From contig NZ_CP037422.1 in NCBI RefSeq assembly GCF_007748175.1, positions 4,790,334-4,854,333 on the forward strand: a stretch of DNA of 64,000 bases, in the 5' to 3' direction. Both the position numbers and the translations under genes were made by a program. This DNA is from Gimesia aquarii. Lineage in GTDB: Bacteria; Planctomycetota; Planctomycetia; Planctomycetales; Planctomycetaceae. Of the stretch, positions 1-9,960 are shown one piece after another; position 1 is the first letter of the stretch; each line of letters starts with the position of its first letter. The notes under the pieces are model-generated. The model did no database searches. It worked only from the letters and a program-made list of their open reading frames with translations, and was not told the DNA's origin.

Positions 1-316
1 ACTATCGGCTATATATTATGTTCTGTGATGCTTATATTTCTGTTTCTCGTATTCGTTGAATCAAGTCCTTAGCTGTTGATTCGATTCAAATGGTGAATGG
101 GGAAAAAGCCCGGGCAAAGATGATCTATATTCATTTGCTGTGAGACTTTGCTTATGAAAACGGGTATTAATATGCAGATAATGTACCTGGAAACCGATTC
201 GTAAACATTTTTTCTGTTTGTAAATGCCCCTAACGACCGTTTACACTCTTGAGTACACACCTGCTATTTTTGACGAACCCTTTTGATGTGACAGCTACTG
301 TGACAGGTATTAGTTG
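1..316. other. Intergenic leader, no gene recognised
   Basis: The stretch before the acyltransferase holds no open frame with recognisable protein features. A short minus-strand frame near 69-260 has no domain, no signal sequence and no good ribosome binding site, and I treat it as chance. It probably carries the promoter of the acyltransferase, but I could not pick out a convincing -35/-10 pair. Confidence 0.5.
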
Positions 317-1495
317 ATGTTTATCACAAAACTGGAATCACTGCGTGGTATCGCCGCTCTGATGGTTGCTGTCAGCCATTGTTTGATTGTGTTTGCAGTC
401 GATCAAAATGGGATGATCTGGACTACCAACCTTTTGGAGACGCAGGGTTCACAGGCATTTCTCACAAGGCTGTTATTAGTACCATTCAACGGCGGGGCGG
501 CTGTCACGATTTTTTTTGTTTTGAGTGGCTATGTGTTAGGTTTGTCTCTTGATCGTAAATCCAACAATATCAGATCAAATGTTGCGTTTTATATTAAACG
601 GATATTTCGAATCTACCCAGCATATATCGTCTGCCTTACATTTATCATTTTTTCGATCGCTTTGTTTCATACTTACATCAAGTTTCCCAATACCTCGGTC
701 TGGTTTCAGGCGTGGTATCAAACTGATATTACATTTGAAAACGCGATGGCAAATTACGCATTACTGGAAACCAATCTCAATCAGGTCGCATGGACTTTAA
801 AAGTCGAACTAATCATGTCCTTACTTTTTCCTTTTGCGTATTTGGTTAATCGTAATGTGGGGACAAAGTTAAATCTGATATTCCTCTTCCTCCTAGTCAT
901 AGTCGGTTTCATGGCTGGTATAATGCCTTTTGGAAATTTGTATTTTCTATATGGTTTTGTATTCTATGTCGGGCTGTTGATACCAATCGTTATTGAAAAG
1001 CTAAATTTATATGTGAAGCAGGGTGCCAGGAGCACCATGTTTATTATGAGCGTTGCTTGCTTGTTATGTTCCCGATCGTTATTTTCCAGCAGCAATCTGT
1101 TTTGTGCCGTACTAATCGAGACAATATTTGCCGCGTTGATCGTTGCCATTCTTGCTGATGAAAAAACAAACCTCTTTCTGAGCCGTATTTTAGACTTCGA
1201 GATCGTCAGAAAGCTCGGGCGATTCTCCTATTCTTTTTATATCTATCACTTCATCATTTTGTATTGGCTCGCCTATAGCCTGCTCTTATTTGTGAGTCCG
1301 GAGATTACATCCAACTATCCGCTATTATTGGGAGTCATTTTGGCGATCATTTCCGTTACCATCAGCTATTACGTTGCCATGCTTTCCTACTTTGGAGTAG
1401 AACGCCCCATGATCAAATATGGTGCTGTCACAGCAGAAAAAATAGCAGGCTTTGCAAAGAAATCGCATGAGCATGTAGGGCTGATTCAGAAGTAG
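317..1495 (+). CDS. Acyltransferase 3 family integral membrane protein
   Basis: The protein of about 392 residues opens with KLESLRGIAALMVAVSHC, the typical first helix of acyltransferase family 3 (OafA/NodX/ExoZ-like), with the conserved Arg in LRG and the His in the first membrane segment. About ten hydrophobic helices follow, separated by short basic loops. The family moves acyl groups, often acetyl, onto sugars of surface polysaccharides at the inner membrane. The length is normal for a stand-alone acyltransferase without an SGNH domain. The frame can begin at TTG 314, but ATG 317 follows at once and is the better start. The acceptor cannot be told from the sequence, and the neighbours do not form a polysaccharide cluster. 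Confidence 0.9.
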   Translation: MFITKLESLRGIAALMVAVSHCLIVFAVDQNGMIWTTNLLETQGSQAFLTRLLLVPFNGGAAVTIFFVLSGYVLGLSLDRKSNNIRSNVAFYIKRIFRIYPAYIVCLTFIIFSIALFHTYIKFPNTSVWFQAWYQTDITFENAMANYALLETNLNQVAWTLKVELIMSLLFPFAYLVNRNVGTKLNLIFLFLLVIVGFMAGIMPFGNLYFLYGFVFYVGLLIPIVIEKLNLYVKQGARSTMFIMSVACLLCSRSLFSSSNLFCAVLIETIFAALIVAILADEKTNLFLSRILDFEIVRKLGRFSYSFYIYHFIILYWLAYSLLLFVSPEITSNYPLLLGVILAIISVTISYYVAMLSYFGVERPMIKYGAVTAEKIAGFAKKSHEHVGLIQK

Positions 1496-1512
1496 GGTCG
1501 TCCATCACAACG

Positions 1513-2532
1513 TTAAATTGAAGTTGGGTCACGACCTTTCTCTTCCTTCCACTTATGAACCGCTACTTTTGCAATTTCCAAGTCTCTTTGCCGGATAGCT
1601 TGACTTGAGCGATATAATTGTACGAGATAAACCATCGTCCAGACGAACAACGAGCAATAAACAGCTATTTTATTCTGTGGTTCGGGAAATTCAGTCAGTT
1701 TGAAGATAAAAAAAACGATTGCTCCTACTGTAAACCACCAACCAAGAAAATGAACCAATTGTCTGTCGTGTTTATCAGAACGGACGACGAAACCCTGCTT
1801 CGGAACCATAAAACAGAATATCAGTGAGATCATAATTGATGTAGCTGGCGCAAGCAGAAAACGAGGCGATTGTAACTTCCAGGCTGTGATAAGTCCCAAA
1901 ATAGTAGTGACTAAAATGATAGGGACCAAGATCTTAGCCCATCTTTTGCGTGTAATTAATAGTTCATCGGGTCCGGGTGTTGGAATTTTATCAGGATTGT
2001 GGTCCCGAAGTGGTAGTGCAATTTTCGAACAGAACAGATTCCAATTTTGTTGAACAGGTTCAGGTAAAGTACTCTGAAAGTAGCGAATCAGCCAGAGCCG
2101 TTCGTCGTGCTCAAAGTTATCGAGATTGATTGAAATTTTATCCGTTAGGCTCTTTAGTGTAATACCTCCTTTATTGCCCAATTTCCAGTGGACCTGTTTG
2201 ACATTGGATAGGTCGATCTCTTTTTTAAAGATCATACCCTGATGAGTAATCTTTTTATGTTGAATTGTCAGAGATTCGTATTTGTAAGCGAGAATCATCC
2301 AGAGAGAAGCAACGGACAAGAATGAAAAAAATATTAACATAAAAGCAGCACCGTATAATCTTCGGTCAAGTGGTGCATCAATCCATATGCCGTATGCAGA
2401 GCCAATACCAGCGAATACGAAGAAGGTCAGAAAACAAACTCCCTGATTGCGATAACTTTTCTTCAGTCGAAATACTCTGAACCCTCCTTCGTTTTTAGTG
2501 ATTTCAGCTGCAATAGGTTCGTTGCTTTTCAC
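1513..2532 (-). CDS. Hypothetical membrane protein, PH-like loop
   Basis: A 339-residue protein of unknown function begins at GTG. Two hydrophobic helices (about residues 30-50 and 60-85) are followed by a soluble stretch reading YESLTIQHKKITHQG, then IDLSNVKQV, which resembles bacterial PH-like domains of membrane proteins. Four more hydrophobic segments fall between about 195 and 305, and the tail is basic. A GAGGT lies about 11 bases before the GTG. It converges with the acyltransferase only 17 bases away and shares no operon. The PH-like assignment rests on pattern only; nothing points to an enzymatic activity. Confidence 0.75.
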   Translation of the reverse strand: MKSNEPIAAEITKNEGGFRVFRLKKSYRNQGVCFLTFFVFAGIGSAYGIWIDAPLDRRLYGAAFMLIFFSFLSVASLWMILAYKYESLTIQHKKITHQGMIFKKEIDLSNVKQVHWKLGNKGGITLKSLTDKISINLDNFEHDERLWLIRYFQSTLPEPVQQNWNLFCSKIALPLRDHNPDKIPTPGPDELLITRKRWAKILVPIILVTTILGLITAWKLQSPRFLLAPATSIMISLIFCFMVPKQGFVVRSDKHDRQLVHFLGWWFTVGAIVFFIFKLTEFPEPQNKIAVYCSLFVWTMVYLVQLYRSSQAIRQRDLEIAKVAVHKWKEEKGRDPTSI

Positions 2533-2765
2533 TGTAGCTCAGTACCTCATTCAGAATAGTATCGATGGCGATGTATGTTCTTGAGTCTGAAACGCAAACA
2601 GTGAATATAGGGATCACAAAAAACAAATTTCATTGGAAAAATATCAAAGACTCGCTAGCGGACTTAGCTATTTAAAAAGTTCGTGAGTTTCGCGTATTTC
2701 GTGGTAGTAAAAAAGTCTTAAAGTTAATGTGGTGAGGGAAAAGTGAGAGTAATCGAAACGTAAAC

Positions 2766-5700
2766 TCATTCACCTTTCGGAATGCTGTTGATCGTCCAGT
2801 AGATTTCTTCACGAAATGGATCACCCTGATCATCTTTCAAATTGAGTTTTAAATGAACCTGATTCACGGGTTTGAGATTGGGCACTGTTAATTTCACACT
2901 TTTGCCATCCTCGGAAAGTGTTGCTTTTGTCAAGTTCATCTTTTCTTTGCCTGGTCGATCTGTTGTGGGAGAAAACATATCCGATCCATAGGCAGGACGC
3001 CAGTGGTAATTCCAATGTTCGGCGAGATAAGACTCGAGATTGGCTGCCGATTGAGGGTCGAGCGGAAAATTGAAATGAATCCGCAATCCATCAGGTTCAA
3101 CCTGGCAGTCTGTCACCATCGAAAGTGGTTTGCCTGTATAGCGCAGACGTTGCACACCCTGGTCGAGTAGCCCTCGTCGGCCGCCACCGTTCCAGCCATC
3201 CAGCCCGACCGCATAAACTTGTCCGTCTGCTGGATTCACACGTGCCCTGTGAATACCAGTGCTAAAATCAAAAGGTAATTTGATGATTGCCGCCTGACTG
3301 ACATCCTTCAAATCTTGTAACATTAAATAATAGAGCCAGCCTTTGCCGAAGCTGGTATGGAGTAACCGACCCGAGAGTGGCCCCCACCGCGGGTCATCGA
3401 TCCACAACTGACCGCCTGAGGAATTGTCAAAACTTTGAGGCATCCAGATGATCGGTTGGTCGAATGTTTTCGGCGGAACCACTTTGCGATGATCAATCCG
3501 CCCCCCATCCGGTGCCCAATTCTTTCCACCCGAGTGAGTTTGCACATAACCATAAAAACCACCCGGTTTCACCAGGCTGATTTTGGAAGCAGGCATCCAA
3601 CTTCCCTGATTGTCGCTGACGGTCATGCGATTGTCAGGTAAAATTCCCATTCCGTTTGGTGTGCGAAATCCTGTGCAATATACTTCTCGCTGTTTTCCGT
3701 CCGGAGAGACCTTGATCACCGCACCCGGCAATGCATAGCTAGTATACTGGCCGCATTTCGCGTAATAAAAATTACCTTCAGTATCGGTGTGTAAATCGAA
3801 ATTGAAAGCATGGAAAAATCGAGAGACATCGGTATCAGCTGAAAAACTTTCATAGAAGTCGGCTTCACCATCGTTGTTCAGATCGTGCAGACGTGTTAGC
3901 CGATCTTTACAGGTGACATAGATAGTGCCGTCTACCACTTTCACACCAAACGGTTCATACAGGCCGCCAGCAAAACGTTTCCATTTGAGGTTTAATAAAT
4001 CCTGATCAATTCCGGAAACAATCCAGATATCACCACCATGAGTAGAAATGACCATGCGGCCATCAGGAAAGAAATCGAGTGCCGAAGTACGAAACCACGT
4101 GTTCCAGGGGGTCGATTCAGGAATACTGAGCGTGTCAAGCGCATAAGCGCCGCGTTCTAAACCAGGATAACCGACTGTGTTTAAAACTTTAGACCAGTTG
4201 GCTGGCCCTCCACTGATCAATGATTTTGGATCGACTGGATCGTCGGTTTGTTCCACAAATTCTTGTAGAGATTCTAAATCGTCAACGCCTGTTCCGGCAA
4301 AGCAAATGATATCGACGATGCGCGACTTATTATCAGCAGGAATATTCAATACTAACCGTTGTTTTTGATCGACGTTCCAGGTAATCCCACCCGCATCACC
4401 CATCACAGCAGATGCGGTAAAGTGACCGAGTTGATTCCCTTGTGAACCACCGCTGATGGCGATCGTCTTTGCAGCAGAGCCCTGTTTCAGATTGGGACGT
4501 TTTACATTACCGGCCAATATACCAGAGAAACGTGATTCGCTATTCTCTGGTGTAGCTGTTGCCAGAACTAATGCCTTTCCTGGTCCGATGCGTAACGTAT
4601 GACGTATTGCTGTTTCTTCGGCAACCGCATGGGGCAATTCGAGAATTTCACGATCATCAATTTTGTAAGAGAGCACCAGTTGATTGCCGTGCAGATAATG
4701 TCCCCGGTAGTCAAGCCATTTTTGAGGTAGCGGCCCACGCGGTAGCAGATTTTTTTTAGAGTAATCTAGAGAGCCACCATGGCCCCACTGCCAGCCAGCT
4801 AATTCATCCAAAACATCACCCTCTGGGTGTGGAACACCTTCACCGCGGCCTCGGATATGTTGTGTCGCTTTTAAATTGAGAAAGCCACCTTTCCAGATGC
4901 CCGTTTGATTCATTGAATGCAGATCGTATGAAATGGTCGTTTCATCGTCCAGTTTTACTGTCAAGGCACTGGTTGTGATGCGCCCCAGTTGAGAGGCGAG
5001 CGCCGGCCCAAAGTCGCGTTCAATATTGAGATCAAATTCACCCGATCCCGCTCCTTTGGGCAGACTCTTCAGATATTCGGGAGTCACTTCCTTGTAAGCC
5101 GGGTTGTCTGGTTCCATAAACTCTTCACGAATAAAATGCACAACCTGATAGCGTTCTTTGGGGCTGAGATGCTGCATCGGCCCCATCAAGCCATTGCCTT
5201 TGGAGAGTGTAAGAAACATTCTGTACGGGTCTGCACCAAATTTCAGTGGCTGAGTACCAAATGCACGTGCTGTAGGCAGCGAGGGTTTATTACCATCCAC
5301 CCCATGACAGTTTTTACACAAACCGTGATAGATGCGTTCTCCTGCTTCAAAATCACGTTCCTTCATGCGACGCAGGATACCTGCATGGTCCAGATTTTTA
5401 GTGTCATCTTTGACGATCAATTCTTCAGCCGATGGTTTCAGTTCAGCAGCGCGTTTTGCACCACCACGGGCCACGTTGAAGACATAGCTGGCTAAATCGT
5501 AAAACTCTCCCTGATTTTTCAGCGTTCCAACTAACCCTTCGGGCATCATGGATTTCTTGCCGATTGTTTTTTCATCGATCTCGTTCTTAGGAACGATGAT
5601 TTCTTTTTCCAGATTTGCGGCATCGCGTAATACCAGCGAATCTTTTCGATCCTGGGCAACCAGCCCGGAGACTAGTTTTCCCTCATCTGTGATAATTGTG

Positions 5701-6041
5701 ACCGTTTCGAATCCCTTTTTGATCTTTTTTGAAGGAAAGAGAATGGATTCGATCAGATATTCATCGGTCAGTTCTTTGTCAGTCTTTGTCAGGTCAGGTC
5801 CCAGGGGAGACGAATCCTTTCCGCTTTCATGACATTTAATACAAGCGGCGACCGACTTATAAAACACCAAAGCACCCCGCTTGGGATTTCCACGACGTCG
5901 CGCTTCCTTTGCCAATTGTCCGAGATCAGCCTGTTTGAGTTGTTGTTCCAACTGATTCGTTCGTTGTTGTGCTTCGGCAGGCTTTATCAATGATCCAAGT
6001 AGAATAAATATTACGCAGACAGAAAACAGAATAAATTTCAT
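2766..6041 (-). CDS. Large periplasmic c-type cytochrome with propeller (PVC-type CxxCH protein)
   Basis: The protein of about 1091 residues has a signal peptide (MKFILFSVCVIFILLG, cleaved near AEA-QQ). Its first haem site is CIKCH about 67 residues in, inside a domain with GPDLT, and the second is CKNCH about 242 residues in. The C-terminal half (SALDFFPDGRMVISTHGGDIW, NGMGILPDNRM, GGFYGYV) looks like the glucose/sorbosone-dehydrogenase-type propeller seen in planctomycete membrane-bound dehydrogenases. A periplasmic redox role is likely, with unknown substrate. The frame extends to a TTG at 6071, but ATG 6041 sits behind GAAAG and starts the signal peptide exactly. The gene stands alone, divergent from the monooxygenase. 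Confidence 0.88.
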   Translation of the reverse strand: MKFILFSVCVIFILLGSLIKPAEAQQRTNQLEQQLKQADLGQLAKEARRRGNPKRGALVFYKSVAACIKCHESGKDSSPLGPDLTKTDKELTDEYLIESILFPSKKIKKGFETVTIITDEGKLVSGLVAQDRKDSLVLRDAANLEKEIIVPKNEIDEKTIGKKSMMPEGLVGTLKNQGEFYDLASYVFNVARGGAKRAAELKPSAEELIVKDDTKNLDHAGILRRMKERDFEAGERIYHGLCKNCHGVDGNKPSLPTARAFGTQPLKFGADPYRMFLTLSKGNGLMGPMQHLSPKERYQVVHFIREEFMEPDNPAYKEVTPEYLKSLPKGAGSGEFDLNIERDFGPALASQLGRITTSALTVKLDDETTISYDLHSMNQTGIWKGGFLNLKATQHIRGRGEGVPHPEGDVLDELAGWQWGHGGSLDYSKKNLLPRGPLPQKWLDYRGHYLHGNQLVLSYKIDDREILELPHAVAEETAIRHTLRIGPGKALVLATATPENSESRFSGILAGNVKRPNLKQGSAAKTIAISGGSQGNQLGHFTASAVMGDAGGITWNVDQKQRLVLNIPADNKSRIVDIICFAGTGVDDLESLQEFVEQTDDPVDPKSLISGGPANWSKVLNTVGYPGLERGAYALDTLSIPESTPWNTWFRTSALDFFPDGRMVISTHGGDIWIVSGIDQDLLNLKWKRFAGGLYEPFGVKVVDGTIYVTCKDRLTRLHDLNNDGEADFYESFSADTDVSRFFHAFNFDLHTDTEGNFYYAKCGQYTSYALPGAVIKVSPDGKQREVYCTGFRTPNGMGILPDNRMTVSDNQGSWMPASKISLVKPGGFYGYVQTHSGGKNWAPDGGRIDHRKVVPPKTFDQPIIWMPQSFDNSSGGQLWIDDPRWGPLSGRLLHTSFGKGWLYYLMLQDLKDVSQAAIIKLPFDFSTGIHRARVNPADGQVYAVGLDGWNGGGRRGLLDQGVQRLRYTGKPLSMVTDCQVEPDGLRIHFNFPLDPQSAANLESYLAEHWNYHWRPAYGSDMFSPTTDRPGKEKMNLTKATLSEDGKSVKLTVPNLKPVNQVHLKLNLKDDQGDPFREEIYWTINSIPKGE

Positions 6042-6290
6042 TGAAAGACTTTCATCAGAGGAGTTTCGCAATGTGTTTGTAATGATTTATGATAAATTTA
6101 TCTTAAAAGGCTCTTTTCTTGCATGCAAGAATCGATGCTTTATGGAAACAGGGGCATATAAAATTATGAGTCCTCTATTGTGAACATACGACATAGTCTT
6201 AACAATACAGATAATTGAATACTTTGAATATGAAATTAGACTCACGCTATAAATTAAGCTTGTTAAGCCTTTGAATCGGAATTCCGAACT

Positions 6291-7946
6291 GTGAATACAG
6301 AAATATCACTTCCTCAGAAAAATCGCGTGCTCATTGTAGGAGCAGGACCAACTGGTTTATCACTGGCAGTCGAATTGGCCAGAAGGCAGATCGATTGCCT
6401 GTTGGTTGACCGTCGGCCAGAACCGCTACCTTTGGATCGTGCTACCGTTATTCACAGTCGTTCGTTAGAGGTCTTGGAATCGATGGGTGTTCTTGGGTCG
6501 TTCCTGGAACGTGGACACATTATGCGTGGCTTCAATCTTTTTGCTTACGGGCAGAAAATTGCGACAGTCAAGTTTGATAGTTTAGATTGCCGCCATCCCT
6601 ATGACCTTAACCTCTCTGAGAATGAAACCGAGGACATTCTAACAAATCATTTAATTGAACTGGGGGGAGCCGTTACCCGAGGATGGGAACTGAGTAAAAT
6701 AGAACAAACTGAAACAGAGGTAAAAGCTTCTTTGCGGTCCACAGATGGAATAGAACATACTGTGACTTCTGATTGGTTAGTGGGCGCAGATGGCATTCAT
6801 AGCAGAGTGCGCGAAGCGATTGGTATCGAAATCGCCGGGCACCGTTATCCGGTCCAATGGGGAGTCATCGATGGTCATCTGAAGAATTGGCAGCATGAAC
6901 CTGATTTGGCGGCGATTCAACTGGAAAATCCTGCACTAAATCCGGTCCCACTTCCCGAGGGGCGATGGCGGGTTTATTTTCGTGCTGAAGATAATACAGA
7001 GTCAGCAGAGATTCTTGAAAGTATTAATCAGGGCCTTGATCAACTCTCTCCCGGTGCATCACTGGTCGAACCTGATCAGCCGATGTTATACCACGCGCAT
7101 TGTCAATTGAGTGGCCATTACCGTTCTAATCGTGTATTGCTTGCCGGTGATGCCGCCCATGCATGCAGTCCTATTGAAGGGCATGGGATGAATACGGGAA
7201 TCCAGGACTCTTTTAACTTGGGATGGAAATTAGCACTTGTCGCAAATGGGAAAGCCAACGAGAATTTACTCGATAGCTATGAACTTGAACGCAGACCTGT
7301 TGCTGCTGCAGTGGCTGCAACAGGAGACGCTGCAGAAGAACTGAGAGATGTTCCCAATGATCCAGCAGCTGTCGAGCGTGTGAAACGGACCTTTTGCGCC
7401 ATACTCTGTTCGTCACGTGGTCAAAATCAGATTGCCCTTGATGAATCCGAATTAGAATTTCATTACCGTGACAGTCCCATAGTGAGTGGATATCATTCTG
7501 CGGGTCGCGAAGCACGACAAAAGTGGCTCGGGGTTCTCCCAGGTGATCGTATGCCTGACGCCGGCCCTCTTGAAATGAGAGGAGACAAGACTGAGCTTAG
7601 ACTGAATCAGCTTAGCCAGACTGAAGGGCATGTCCTGTTATGGATGAGTGCTGATCAATCAGATATTCCCGAGAGAGGCGAATTCGAAATGGCCATGCAG
7701 CCAATAGGCGGTTCATTTTGGATTATCTCAACGACACTACCACCCGATACACTTTCACTATCACCTATGATGGATCACTGGTTGTACGACATTGATGGTG
7801 ACGTACACGCGCGGCTTGGTGTCATTGATCCGACACTGTTTGTGATTCGGCCTGACGGTCATGTTGCGTTTCGCTCTGAGCCACCTGATTTAGCGAATGT
7901 TTCCTCCTTTATTGATGAGCTTCTGACTCAAGGTCGGCTCTCTTAA
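6291..7946 (+). CDS. FAD-dependent aromatic monooxygenase (UbiH/PheA family)
   Basis: A 551-residue flavoprotein starts at GTG. The Rossmann fingerprint VGAGPTGLSLAVELARR is at residues 16-32, the DG motif is in VGADGIHSRVREAIG, and the FAD ribose-binding GD motif is in LLAGDAAHACSPIEGHGMN. The order and spacing match class A aromatic hydroxylases (pentachlorophenol and 3-(3-hydroxyphenyl)propionate hydroxylase types), including the thioredoxin-like C-terminal third near residues 390-550. These enzymes use NAD(P)H and O2 to hydroxylate phenolic or polyketide substrates. No ring-cleavage gene lies nearby, so the substrate is open. No earlier in-frame start gives a better N-terminus, and no strong Shine-Dalgarno is visible. 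Confidence 0.9.
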   Translation: MNTEISLPQKNRVLIVGAGPTGLSLAVELARRQIDCLLVDRRPEPLPLDRATVIHSRSLEVLESMGVLGSFLERGHIMRGFNLFAYGQKIATVKFDSLDCRHPYDLNLSENETEDILTNHLIELGGAVTRGWELSKIEQTETEVKASLRSTDGIEHTVTSDWLVGADGIHSRVREAIGIEIAGHRYPVQWGVIDGHLKNWQHEPDLAAIQLENPALNPVPLPEGRWRVYFRAEDNTESAEILESINQGLDQLSPGASLVEPDQPMLYHAHCQLSGHYRSNRVLLAGDAAHACSPIEGHGMNTGIQDSFNLGWKLALVANGKANENLLDSYELERRPVAAAVAATGDAAEELRDVPNDPAAVERVKRTFCAILCSSRGQNQIALDESELEFHYRDSPIVSGYHSAGREARQKWLGVLPGDRMPDAGPLEMRGDKTELRLNQLSQTEGHVLLWMSADQSDIPERGEFEMAMQPIGGSFWIISTTLPPDTLSLSPMMDHWLYDIDGDVHARLGVIDPTLFVIRPDGHVAFRSEPPDLANVSSFIDELLTQGRLS

Positions 7947-8017
7947 TGAGAGAATCAACTCCCGGTCATTGTATTCAAGCACCTTTATTTTGGCGTTCAT
8001 TGTGTGAGAACTGGTTC

Positions 8018-9379
8018 TTATAGAAATCCATGTTGAGCCAAAAATGCATAGGAACTCCAGGGACGGAAAGAATCCGATCGATTGAATGAGAGGTCAGGAT
8101 AACCGGTCGAGCGTATTGCGATATAGGTTGCGATTTTGGGGCTCAATCCGACTAGAGAGATCAAATCATTTTGTAGCCTGAAAGGATCCGAGACGGGTGA
8201 AAGATTCATTTTTTGATTAATTATTGCAAGACAAAGATTTTGAATTTGTCCAAATTGCTCAGGAGGTATATCCAGATCTCTGATTCGTTCCAACAAGTGC
8301 TCTGCGTGGGGAAAGACAAAAGACAAACGGGAACAAGGTAGAGAGTTCAACTCAATCTTTTCACACATCGCGCGCATCAATTTCGTTGCCAATTCGGCTT
8401 TCATTGACTGTTGTAAAATGGATCGGACTGACATCTGAAAAGGAGAAAGTGTTCCTACCAAACGTACTCCTTCTTGAAAACGCTTTTCGAAAGTGGAATT
8501 GGTAAAATGCTGTTGAAGAAGTAATGGATTTGCAGCTACATCTGTAAACAGTCGAGTTTGAGTGACTAAATCACGGATGTTGCAACCAGGTAATGATTGA
8601 TAAGAGACTGATAATTCAAAACAGTGCTCCAGCGTAAGATGTCGAACCTTCAGAAGCAGTATTTCATCTTCAATTTTCATTAGTTTTGAATAAACATGAT
8701 CCTCAAGTGTTTCGACATTCTCTAATAACTCATTTTTGAGAAGTTGGCAGACTTGATGCCAGGGATAGGGCGGGCGATAGGTGATTTTCAATCGAATGTT
8801 TGACCAGATACCAGATTCTTTGCTTGCCTTGTTGCGAATTTGAGTGGGAGTGGAGCCAAAATCTTTTTTAATATGAGCATTGAAAGTTCTGATACTTTGA
8901 AATCCCGCATCAAAGGCGATTCGCGTGAGTGGGAGTGAAGTCTGCTCAATTAATTGTTTCGCCAGGTGTAACCTTCGAGTTTGTGCCCATGACTTTGGTG
9001 AGATTCCCAGATGACGAGTGAATTGCCGCCTGAGATGTCGCGCTGTAATTCCCAGTTGTTGCGCGAGTGAATCAATGCATGCTTCGTCAAGAAATCCGTT
9101 TTCTATCAAATGGAGAGCGCGCCGGATTTGCTCTGGAATATCAGCGGATTGAAAATGGAGTGGAGCCAACTCGGGTTTACAGCGCTTACAGGCACGAAAT
9201 CCCTCGCGTTCCGCAGCTGTGGCTGTCAAAAAGAATCGAACATTCTCTCGTTTTGGCGTTTTAGCAGGACAAATCGGACGACAATAAATCGAAGTCGACT
9301 TCACACCGAGGAAGAATACACCGTCAAATCGTTGGTCACGACTTTGGTAGGCTAAATACCAAATATCTTCCTCGTTCAT
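8018..9379 (-). CDS. Ada-type methyl sensor / AraC HTH / AlkA-like fusion with damaged glycosylase site
   Basis: About 453 residues. The Ada zinc domain is complete: Cys33, Cys37, Cys64 and Cys67 lie in YCRPICP and ACKRCKPE, the sites that in E. coli Ada bind zinc and accept methyl from phosphotriesters. An AraC-type helix-turn-helix follows (LGITARHLRRQFTRHLG, FDAGFQSIRTFNAHIKKDFG), then an AlkA-like region. The end of the AlkA domain runs from IAIRSTG to FRPWSSYA with only 11 residues between, where E. coli AlkA has about 31 holding the catalytic Asp238; the helix-hairpin-helix also reads VGLSPK. Base excision is therefore doubtful. ATG 9379 has a GAGGT eight bases upstream; a TTG at 9430 would overlap the cupin stop. 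It lies 47 bases after the cupin gene. Confidence 0.85.
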   Translation of the reverse strand: MNEEDIWYLAYQSRDQRFDGVFFLGVKSTSIYCRPICPAKTPKRENVRFFLTATAAEREGFRACKRCKPELAPLHFQSADIPEQIRRALHLIENGFLDEACIDSLAQQLGITARHLRRQFTRHLGISPKSWAQTRRLHLAKQLIEQTSLPLTRIAFDAGFQSIRTFNAHIKKDFGSTPTQIRNKASKESGIWSNIRLKITYRPPYPWHQVCQLLKNELLENVETLEDHVYSKLMKIEDEILLLKVRHLTLEHCFELSVSYQSLPGCNIRDLVTQTRLFTDVAANPLLLQQHFTNSTFEKRFQEGVRLVGTLSPFQMSVRSILQQSMKAELATKLMRAMCEKIELNSLPCSRLSFVFPHAEHLLERIRDLDIPPEQFGQIQNLCLAIINQKMNLSPVSDPFRLQNDLISLVGLSPKIATYIAIRSTGYPDLSFNRSDSFRPWSSYAFLAQHGFL

Positions 9380-9426
9380 CGGTCTAACCTCAGTGTCGCC
9401 CGATTGGATTGTCCGGCTTGTCTGGC

Positions 9427-9960
9427 TCAATCATTCAGGAGACTGCCAATTGGTTGTTCTTTAAAACCCATATTATACTTTAAATTATCAGCTTCACCAC
9501 CGGGTACCCAAATCACGATAGCTTTCACTGGCTCATCGCCGACTACCGAGTGTATGATTTTCTCTCCGGCGTGAACAATTCCTACTTGACCGGGTTCGAT
9601 CACGTATTCTTTTCCATTGACAGTATGGCCGAGTTTACCAGAAATGACATAAAAAATTTCAGTACTTTTATGGACATGTTCCAGACCCTGTACAGCCTGC
9701 TCTGATTGAGGAACTTTAGGAAGGTATAGTTCTGCAACTTCCACATCAGCATTACCATAGTTATCGCGTTCAACCAAAGTTTTCAGAAATGCATCTTTTT
9801 TTACCAGCCAGCGAATACCTTTACCCACAGGTTGATATTTCAAACCTGCTTTCGTTGTCGCTAAGTTGCTTTTAGATGCTGGTTCATCTCCCTTCAGCAA
9901 TGGTAAAGCCACTAGGCCAGCGAGAACAGTTACCGTAATCAGACTTGAATTCATTCGCAT
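9427..9960 (-). CDS. Secreted cupin-domain protein
   Basis: A 177-residue protein with a signal peptide (MRMNSSLITVTVLAGLVALPLL) and one cupin barrel. The first cupin motif is near HVHKSTEIFYVISGKLGHTV and the second in GQVGIVHAGEKIIHSV. The metal ligands are partly visible (His-x-His, Glu, His). Single-domain cupins bind a metal and a small ligand; the reaction is not predictable. An AAAGGAG sits at proper distance before the ATG. It is the first gene of a likely two-gene unit with the Ada-AlkA-like protein downstream. Confidence 0.85.
   Translation of the reverse strand: MRMNSSLITVTVLAGLVALPLLKGDEPASKSNLATTKAGLKYQPVGKGIRWLVKKDAFLKTLVERDNYGNADVEVAELYLPKVPQSEQAVQGLEHVHKSTEIFYVISGKLGHTVNGKEYVIEPGQVGIVHAGEKIIHSVVGDEPVKAIVIWVPGGEADNLKYNMGFKEQPIGSLLND

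Noticed and set aside
69-260. Short minus-strand frame at the left end
   Set aside because: No domain, no ribosome binding site, and rich in rare composition; likely chance.
4989-5495. Long plus-strand frame inside the cytochrome/propeller gene
   Set aside because: Antisense shadow; the minus-strand protein has haem sites and a signal peptide.
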